A program made the translations under genes and the position numbers. Under the pieces are notes generated by a model that worked only from the letters and a program-made list of their open reading frames with translations, made no database searches and was not told the origin of the DNA. Source: Paragonimus skrjabini miyazakii (Eukaryota > Platyhelminthes > Trematoda > Plagiorchiida > Troglotrematidae). Taken from it: a DNA stretch of 64,000 nucleotides. The stretch is from positions 1 through 64,000 of the forward strand of contig JTDE01003423.1 in the NCBI GenBank assembly GCA_014338405.1, read 5' to 3'. Numbering within the stretch: position 1 is the stretch's first letter; each line of letters begins with the position of its first letter. Shown here piece after piece: positions 56,085-64,000 of this stretch.

Positions 56085-56830
56085 TTCCGAAAAGAAAAGC
56101 CGGACAATGGATGACGCATCGATTCTGAAAACCACAAACTCTGTGAAGGACGTTTACTTTATTTTGAATAAACACTGACGATACATAAGGTAAATTTTTC
56201 TCAACTGTTGCAAGGAGCCGGTGAGAAGCTGGATAATTTCATCTCACGTCTGATCTGCATTGTGCGCCAATGCGATTACGATCTAGTTTATCGGGAGAAA
56301 TTTGAAGACGTCTTCTGAATTCAACAACCAACTTCCAGCGTGTTTGCCCCAACGACTCGAGAATCACTGATATCTGGAGATTCCAGTGAGTTGCCCTGGG
56401 ATGGTGCATTTCACCTGTCCGATCAATAGTCGATATATTCAGGGGCACGCCAAACGGTTCACTTCCGTCATGTTGTCTACGGATATTACTCAGATGACCT
56501 TTTCAACCTCTGCAGATTCCCTGCTGACATTCTGTCACAGAAAGTGTTGACGTTGTGGCAGCTAGCAGCATAAAGTCAACTGTGAACAGTGTTTTACATT
56601 CAATGTCGCTTTTCGTTTATGTATTAAGCCTAACCAGTTAACTAGAGCTTTTCCAGTACGTACTGTTGTAAACATACGCGATGTGCGACCTGATGCAATT
56701 TTTCGAACAAATTACGTGCAGAAACTACTCATTCAGTGTTGAGGCACACGTTTTCAAATATTTCTTCTTTGGTAAAACCAAACCTACGGTTTTCGGATAT
56801 TCGGCAGTTTTTTAAATTGTCTCTTCAGCT
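56085..56830 (+). pseudogene. Gypsy gag-like module 2 (direct duplicate)
   Basis: Better preserved than module 1: GAGEKLDNFISRLICIVRQC, then DYDLVYREKFEDVF. It shares CAATGCGATTACG-TC and ACTCGAGAAT-A-TGATAT, as well as TCTGCTGACATTCTGTCACAG and GTGAACA-TGTT with the 55.1-kb copy. The duplicates are about 0.96 kb apart and strongly diverged, so the duplication is old. Confidence 0.5.
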
Positions 56831-58990
56831 GGAACCAGACCCAACAACTCTCAACACGGTTAATCCGGGTAATTGTTGTTGTAGCTGTTGTTGTTTGTCG
56901 GCTACGTTTCTCTTAGTTTATTGTTGATTGGGTCGTAGCTTAGTCTTGACACGCAACACTCCTTGCATTGCGTTTGCGTTATTCAACCTGATCGTGATCT
57001 TACTACTAATTAGGTCACTGTTACGTCTACTGACGTAGATTCAATACCGATCTATTAGCAAAGTCGTGCTAATCAAATAGAAAGCCGAGGACCGAAAGGA
57101 CCAATAAGGATAGGACCCACTTGAGTTGTCTTAATGACCACTTGAGTAGGACACGTTTGTTGAGTGTATGGCTGGTCAAAACTAACAGATCGTAGACGAA
57201 GTCATACAAGTCAGTACAAAAGCTGAAGCTTCGGAACCAGTAGGATTTCATTTTTATGCTGATTTATACCAAAAAAGCAACCAACAAAAGTTCAGTAAAA
57301 GTGAGGCTGAGTAGTGTCGCAAGTGTTTTACTTTTGTATTCACTTCGAGAAGCAACAAGTTGTTAACTTGATGTCAGAAAACAGGAGGTAGACTGTTATC
57401 TGCAAGGAGTACGGATCAACCAATTCAGCGTTATAGTGATTATAATAATTAATACATTTGATAGTCACACTCCGTTGTACACTTTTGATAATTTTGCTTC
57501 TCTGACTATTTTCCTTTTAGTCAAACTGCTAATTCCTCATTTCCATCACAGAGCTAAACACATGACTCGCTCTGTGCCTCACTAGCTTGACATATTTCCC
57601 CTGTACACTCTATTTCTCAGGGTCGATAATAATCCACGACATCAACGCAGTGAATTTTTGTCTTACGTGTTTGGATAACAAAAAGCATACTCAGTATTAT
57701 TTTGTTGAAATTTTCCAACAGTGATGATTGCTCAACCCGAATCCGTTGAATTGGACAACAGGAACAAACTTATGTACGACTGTTATCTTTGGAGAGAAGA
57801 GAAGGTAGATCGGATCTGTTTGCAAGTTGTTCAAAGGGCAACGAAGAAAACCAGTTATTTGTGACGATACGCAATCCATACCACTTCTTGGTAACCTGAC
57901 CTTTGTGGGGAAAGAAGCAAGCTTCGAACTGACCACTGGCATTCAAAAATGGATTCAGTTTTGAACAATCGAGTGCCACGTTCGAGCGCTTCCCGTTTTC
58001 CACCGACAAATCGGACAAAGCATCATATTAGTGTTGTGAGCCAAGAACGCGGGTGGCACACAAGTTATTTATTTGAGAAAGCAACACATTGGTTAAACGC
58101 TTAAACAGAACCACAAATAAAACTACTCATTTGCATACAGTACTAGGCCCAGACTGTCTAGGTTGCTACAGACGCCAGACGCAGCAAGGACCATTTTGGA
58201 CGATGCTGCACTCCGACTTTTCTTCCCGTATTTTTCCTACGGCTACTCCGATATCAAAATATATGCTCTAGCGCCCACTGCTGAATAGCCGTGGTGTGAG
58301 TAGTATATTACGATCGCTCATCCTCATTACACTAGTAGCCAACCGCTCTAAGAAAACATGCGAATTCACACAGTTTCCGTATCGTCATAGAAGATGATGC
58401 TCATCATTGCATCAATATTTGTAACGGACGAGGTGAATTAATAAAGAGTGGTATCTTTGAATGTCGATCTTCTTCTGTGTTGCAACTATGCACCTCCGTT
58501 TGTGAGTAATATAGCACGACTGGTGCACTCGGGAACTAAAGTGCAGGCCTTAACGACTAGAAGACGAGGGAACAGAAGCGACTATGAGAAAATTTTATGT
58601 GCACTATGTGAGATTTGGCATCAAGGTAAATGGCGATACGCCGTCGTCCACCGAGCGGGGGTACACGTCAGTCATGCAAATTAGTGCTTGCGTTCGTTGT
58701 TTTGTGGTCACACGTTGTAATGGATTTCGTACAATGAAAAACCTCCCAGGCTAAGCGTATTTTATGGTCACAACATCTGATGTTGCATGTTATGGACAGA
58801 ACCTAAGAATAAACTATGCTGGTTGCGAACCAGTTCATTCAGAATGAAAAACATCCATAAAAATTGGGCTCCCCCCTCCCCGATTGATCCCATCGAGTCT
58901 AAAGAATGAGGGATTTCTCTACTGTTACATGGTGAGTGTAAATTAGGGTCGTTTTTGTTGGGGAGCTAGCAAGCTGGAACAGCTAGATTG
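56831..58990. other. No recognisable gene
   Basis: Short frames on both strands (for example minus 57,697-58,018) have no domain I recognise. A GTTGTTGTAGCTGTTGTTGTTTG run lies near 56,873-56,897. Confidence 0.4.
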
Positions 58991-58999
58991 CCGTAACCA

Positions 59000-59544
59000 C
59001 TTCATCAGCTACATCGTAGACAGCAATATCTCAGTGTTTGACACTGATGATTTACTGTCACACAGTCATGAAAAAGAAAAAACAAACTCTGTACAGAAAG
59101 GGAGAGGAAAAAGAAGAGGAGGAGAAGGGACCTAACCACTAAAAAGATGGCTACGTCTATACTCAAACATTCAAAATCAATGTGCATACAACTTGCAAAC
59201 AAACAACCGAGCTGTAACTGAAAGTAAGGCGTCATCAGCAAGACAGCTTTTTTATGGCATTCACTGCCCCGCATCATTAAATACATTCACTTTACAGACA
59301 ACTCGGCCAAACAACGACAACATTCACGTCAGTCAGCTCGGTCAGCAGCTGTATCGCCTAATGTCTCCAGCCACTGACTCCCGGAGTCGCGAGGTCCCCA
59401 ACCCGAGAGGGAAACTGATCTACAACGGCCAACCCCTTGGTGAATGATTGCATTTGGAAGCTGGACGATGTCTGTCTGTTTACTACACCGAGCCACTGAA
59501 TACCGAATGTCTTTGGCACTTTCTTGAAACTTAATCACGCCCAA
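59000..59544 (-). pseudogene. RTE-like LINE C-terminus and 3'UTR, minus strand
   Basis: The minus strand reads GRCRSVSLSGWGPRDSGSQW, LETLGDTAADRAD and stop at 59,329. The 3'UTR continues to about 59,000 with AAAGCTGTCTTGCTGATGACGCC and GCTCGGTTGTTTGTTTGC, parallel to 24,450-24,740. A CT-rich stretch (59,090-59,130) is on the element's sense strand. It is 5'-truncated. Confidence 0.75.
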
Positions 59545-60480
59545 ACTTTAACAACGGCCGACTTGTCTGGTAGCTGGAGGTGGATGAACAGTTCACTTTG
59601 TTGATTACATATGGCACTTCTTTGATCAATTTTGAAAGTTACGTTTCTCGCTCGGACTGGAATAGTCCAGTGAAACTTGTTCAAACCGTCCCATCTATTC
59701 ACCTGACAAACTGGATGGAGTCAAGCGCAACATAGGCGTTGTGGTAACTTTCAAAAAGGCCATGGAGAATATGCACCAGGATCGCGGGACGTTTCTATGG
59801 CGCCGTGTTAACCAAAGACTTCGTCTGTCCAGTTCCCAGAAAATACATCCACATTTCCCTCTTGCCTGTTAATGTCCAACTGGTCAAAAACAAGGGCAAT
59901 TGCCACTGAACCGAAATGTCGTCCAGAGAATTAATGTCTCCTATAGGAACAACTGCGGAATGCAGTCAAAACAAAGCGGAATTCAAAGTCTATTTGCACT
60001 GGTGACAGATTAATCATGTGGTTATCAATAACAACCTCGAACGTGAACAACTCGACTAAAATAATCGACAGTTGTACAACCTTGCAAATTATCACCAATT
60101 GCGAATGATCACGAACTACTAATATGAGACAAACTGTTTGGACTAACGACAGAAGATCTACCAACGATAAAATTGACAGCATGAACACGCGTTTATACGT
60201 GAATATTTCAAATGACAAACCTCAATGTTTGACCATCAGCTAATTGGAAAGCCGTCAGGCAGTTACTAAGACGATGCATCAATTTTTGAATGGAGGGAGG
60301 AGTCAAACATTTGCGGTATGAGGTGATACAAGAATACGACAGAGGGACAAATCAAACAGCACACAGATGAGCAAAACAATCGGGCACGGAGACACGCATG
60401 TAGGAGGCCGGTAATACATGGCACATGTCCAAGCAGGCCCGGAGGTGACCAGGGTCAAGGAATAATCATGCCTGGGAGAT
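59545..60480 (+). other. Probable upstream part of the Gypsy element, domains unclear
   Basis: Lies directly before the recognisable RT of the next entry, on the same strand. I could not name protease or RT finger motifs. The hydrophobic minus frame at 59,931-60,218 is an antisense frame. Confidence 0.35.
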
Positions 60481-62620
60481 CAACTTACACAGCTTCCGCG
60501 GATTTCTTAATACAAATAGGATAATCGACACTGTCAACATACCAGCTCATGAAGATAAGATTGCAGTATCTCGCTTGAATGTTGTGGCCAAATAGTTCAG
60601 TGATTCATCAACTAAGCTGTACGAAATGTTGCATTTTATACATACTTGGACCAGTAACCGGATACCACGAGAATTAGAGGAAAACACCAGTCAACATCCA
60701 ACTGGTACATAAAACTACTATTGAGGTTTGTAGGTTGAATGACCACAATCCAATGCTGTCTATGCTTATTCAGATGACAACAGTGGACTTGGTCCAGGAG
60801 CGGTATCATTACATGATAGGAAACCGATAGATTATCACAACAGGGGACCTTTACTTGCGGAGCAGAACAATGTTCAAACTGGATGGAGGGTACTAACTGG
60901 GATGTGTACCCTGGAGCGGTTCATGATCTATCTACTATCGGAAGAAAATAATTCACTTGAACGACAGGACGTTTGTTTCAGCAGTGAATGTCCAGATATC
61001 CGATAAACCGAAAAAGTTACATAGGATAACAATCGGTGTGTAAAAATATAAATTCACAATGTTCTGTCAGCTTCGGCCTGAAATCCACAATACCAAAATT
61101 CACTCTTCAGAGTTTACGGTAAAAGTTACTCCTCCGAATAAATTTAATTTTTCGTCACTTTGGTTATAGATCACGTGATAACGTGCACCAGCTCGTGTAG
61201 AAAAGAAAAGGTACAAGATACTACTTTACAGCGGCCTACTGAAACAATTAGGAACAGAGAGTCACGGGATAAGAACACTACCAAATGATCTAGCGCTCCC
61301 CTGGCTGATATGATCTACTAATCCAGGAAGATGGTTTGCTATCTAGGGACGAAAAAATGTTATTTTGAGAACCTCTCGACGGGAATGTTGTATCACGTTT
61401 GTCTAGCACATACCTGGGTGAACGACTAAATTCCGGGTGCTAATGAACCTATTATTCCCGTATCATATTTTGTAGAAGATTATGCACAAATATGTGCTGT
61501 ATGCCGAAACTTTGGTTCACAGAAAGCGAATGAAACAACACTGGCACATCAGCACCCTCAAAGGCCTTGACGGATAACATCCGCGTACATGTTCACGTAC
61601 AAAGTCAAACCACGTTCGGTTACGACAAACCAATTCAGTGATGTGTACAAGCTGGGATAACTGAGCTTTACTATCTTCAGCCTGGTGGTTAGTCAACTTT
61701 TAGCCAACTTTGAACCGTATGACGCACCTGATGTCTCTTTCTCAAACAAGGGACCACAAAATATTTGCACGGATTTCAAAAAGTTCGCTAAGGTATCTCG
61801 ATCCGGGCATCGTGCAAGCATCCCAAACAACAGCAAATCGAATGACGGGGATGTAAAAGCTATCAAGATGACAAAGAAAACGTCGCACCTCCACAGTTAT
61901 CTGGAAATTACTTGTACGTGATAATACTTGAAAAACAGAACAACCTTAATGAAACTGTGCTACACAGTCAAGCTCAGAGAATGTTGTGATGAAGAACACG
62001 TCTAAATTTGTATCTAATCGGAGAACTTCTGACCAAGAATGAAACCGAGGGACTTAGAAACTTGCGACGAGAAATGGTAGGCCAACAATCACTTTGGAAA
62101 AGAGGCCTATAAGCTCTATAAGCTCTACAGGTGAACCGTAGGGTACGGGTACGGCACATTCCGAACAGCCGTTGACAGTAAACAGAAGTAGTGGTGATGA
62201 ATGACTGTGAATACTGTTTGTAAATGGTGAAAACCGAAGGAATAGTGTAGAGAAAGAATCGAGTATATTTAAATAGCGTTCGAAGCAGAAAAAGTGTTAT
62301 CAGGAACCATGAGTGGACAATGGTAAACAAAAAGTGTATATCACCAGAGCAAATCGAACGACTATTTCAACGCAACTTCCACATATGGCTGGCGGGGTAC
62401 AACAGCCAAACTCACATACTTGAGCGAACCGGCGTCATGGAAGTGCTCGATCACAGTTGCACTCAGGTACAATACCGGATTCGTTAATCGTAAGCACCTG
62501 ATTAAAACCTGTTGTTTAGCTGCATCGTTCGTTAAGACAAACACACCAGAAATGGATCAAAATGAACCTACATTAAAACCAGTCAGATTAGTTCTCTTGC
62601 TTACCGGTTCTTGCCTGCAA
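60480..62620 (+). pseudogene. Ty3/Gypsy pol relic (RT thumb, RNase H, integrase, C-terminus)
   Basis: Frames follow K02A2.6-like Gypsy order. RT thumb: IIDTVNIPAHEDKIAVSRL (about 60,520-60,580). RNase H: SDDNSGLGPGAVSLHDRKPI followed by a LLAEQNN and CTLERFMIYLL stretch (60,770-60,940). Integrase: FEPYDAPDVSFSNKGPQNIC, TDFKKFAKVS and SIPNNSKSNDGDVKAIK (61,690-61,860), where the usual D-N-G-P-Q reads N-K-G-P-Q, losing the second catalytic Asp. Polyprotein C-terminus: CSITVALRYNTGFVNRKHLI near 62,445-62,510. Stops throughout. The minus frame 61,974-62,330 is an antisense shadow. Confidence 0.75.
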
Positions 62621-62659
62621 TAAGACTCAAGGAAATCTAGTTTTTTTGATGTCTTCAAT

Positions 62660-63300
62660 CTTTTCCTTCTTTTGTTCATTTCACGAAATGACATGTTCTC
62701 AACAAAGGGAAATAATTGGACCATCAGCGATGGCATCAGAACCAACATGTTCGAGCGCAACAGCTACCTTTCTCACACATCTCGACTGATAGCGAGTTTA
62801 CCTGTTCTTCCATTTGAAGGTCGCGTATCGTGGTTATCCAGGCTAACTGCACAGGATCTATGTCAGTCACTGTTAGGAGACGCATCTCTTAACGAAACAG
62901 CCAGGACGCATCACGCCACATCGATCGGTCGACCCAGCTCGGATGGTATGGTCGTGGGTGGTGGTATGGGTCCACTCAGCCAATCAGATTGCAGGTGTGC
63001 GATCGAACGCCTGTACGCTATCTGGGCTGTTTTCCTCGCGTTGCTCTTTGATGACCCCCGTAACGTGACTGCCATATGACTGTTTCATTTGATTCGCTCT
63101 GTTTGTCGGCCATCTATGGTAATCCTTTTGTCCTATAAATTTAGAGCTTCTGTGGCCTAATCTTGTCTCGCTCCCCCAATAAACGATGTCGCCGCGTCCC
63201 TTCTAATTTCTCGGTTTCCTGGTCAAGCGAGTGAGCGCGTAACCAAGTCGACGATTCAATAGTCACAAGAGTTTGTTGACTGCTGAATAAGTCTACCACT
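62660..63300 (+). repeat. Candidate LTR (CCAAT, TATA and polyadenylation signals)
   Basis: It follows the end of Gypsy pol. AACAAAGGGAAA (about 62,701-62,712) could be a decayed polypurine tract. CAGCCAATCAGA lies at about 62,977, CCTATAAATT at 63,133-63,142 and CCCCCAATAAACG at 63,173-63,185. This is the order expected for U3 and R of an LTR. No second LTR is available in the window for comparison, so the boundaries are not fixed. Confidence 0.45.
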
Positions 63301-64000
63301 CACAATAGTCTGTGATCGCTACGTTTTGTGTCCGGAATGAACTGTCTTGTTAATAATTCACACTGGCGTTGTTTCCCCTCTATAAACATGGTAATTAGGT
63401 AGTGATGCCCATCAGCAAATGAAAAACACATTCTGATGTAACATGCAACCAGAAGAGTAGACAGAGATTGTATCCAAAGATTTATTACGTATCACGCAGC
63501 AGTAGTTTAAATGCAATTGTCCTCTTTGTTTATCTGACTGTCCGTCGATTCAGAGTCCTCGAGCCCCGAGCCGGCTTGCATGCTACATTTTGACGACCCT
63601 GCCAGGATGAAAAAAAACTAATGCCAGGACAAAAGAGGTGTCAGTGTATAAAGACGAGTGCCGTGGTAAAAGAACTGGTATATGGGTAAAAAGAAGTATC
63701 TGGAGAAAAAGTGTCGAGATAAAAATAAGTGTAAAAAAGAGAAGTTCCAAATAAGTGGGCGGAGGGCCCACAGGCACTCTATGTTCCTGGTAAGAAAAGC
63801 ACAAGCCGGCTTGTAGAGGGCTGGGAGCACTGGGGACAGTGCTCAACGTAGAGGAATGTTGTGTAATGTGCGACCGAAACCAGCAAGCGCGCACTAGTTG
63901 AATTTGAATTGGTGACGGAGCGTGCTGCTGTGTTGTCGGCGCCGTTCTAGTTATCGTTTGTGTAAGTCGTGTGCATGGCTTACTGGGCCTTTGGCTCATG
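63301..64000. other. Possible U5 and leader of a further LTR element; no gene recognised
   Basis: TTTTGACGACCCTGCCAGGATGA at about 63,588-63,610 resembles the leader that follows the 5' LTR in many Gypsy elements. The plus strand then becomes purine-rich with degenerate AGAAAAAGTGT-GAGATAAAAATAAGTGT units (63,640-63,745). The minus strand stays open from 63,999 to 63,583 (138 codons, open at the window edge), but the protein has no recognised domain and is probably a by-product of base composition. Confidence 0.35.

Noticed and set aside
61974..62330. 118-codon minus-strand ORF with hydrophobic N-terminus
   Set aside because: It lies opposite a Gypsy pol relic and is best explained as an antisense shadow.
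63583..63999. 138-codon minus-strand ORF open at the window edge
   Set aside because: Composition mirrors the purine-rich plus strand; no domain is recognised. Kept only as a note in the interval entry.

Overview
This is a window of animal nuclear DNA, most likely from a parasitic flatworm, with a digenean fluke as the best guess. One spliced gene is recognisable, its coding parts split by canonical GT..AG introns. The first intron is only 36 bp and the later ones are 4-6 kb, a pattern known from flatworms. The rest is dominated by eroded retrotransposons (RTE/CR1-like LINEs, Ty3/Gypsy), Mutator-like DNA transposons and tRNA-derived SINEs. The genus is inference; no ribosomal or mitochondrial marker is present. 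I see no rRNA, CRISPR, bacterial operon or intact tRNA gene.

Layout. From 1 to 22.7 kb is a transposon graveyard: CR1-like LINE pieces (1.8-2.2 and 6.5-7.1 kb), a minus-strand Ty3/Gypsy pol (3.2-5.5 kb), a broken transposase of an unclassified DNA-transposon family (9.8-12.1 kb), and two related Mutator-like elements (12.3-14.6 and about 16.0-20.6 kb). The first Mutator copy is interrupted by a LINE; the second is bounded by inverted arrays of a 67-bp tandem repeat. A 170-aa membrane-type ORF (15.45-15.96 kb) sits directly left of the second copy.

From 22.7 to 46.3 kb lies the only gene I assign firmly: importin subunit alpha of the KPNA3/KPNA4 type, plus strand, six coding exons, 544 codons, intact reading frame. 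A TATA/CCAAT-like promoter precedes it. Introns 2-5 carry LINE, Gypsy and SINE debris, a 1,065-bp near-identical duplication shared by introns 2 and 5, a 125-bp assembly gap, and an antisense 94-aa ORF that looks like a small secreted prepropeptide.

From 46.3 to 64 kb there is again no recognisable host gene. There is a strongly pyrimidine-rich stretch, an inverted SINE pair (51.3-51.8 kb), an internally deleted LINE (53.3-53.9 kb), duplicated Gypsy gag-like modules (55.1-56.8 kb), a minus-strand LINE tail (59.0-59.5 kb), and a plus-strand Ty3/Gypsy pol (60.5-62.6 kb) followed by LTR-like sequence and a possible new element leader at the window edge.

Functionally the window is one nuclear-import receptor gene embedded in mobile DNA. 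Nearly all transposon coding regions are broken by stops and frameshifts, so they are annotated as pseudogenes or relics.
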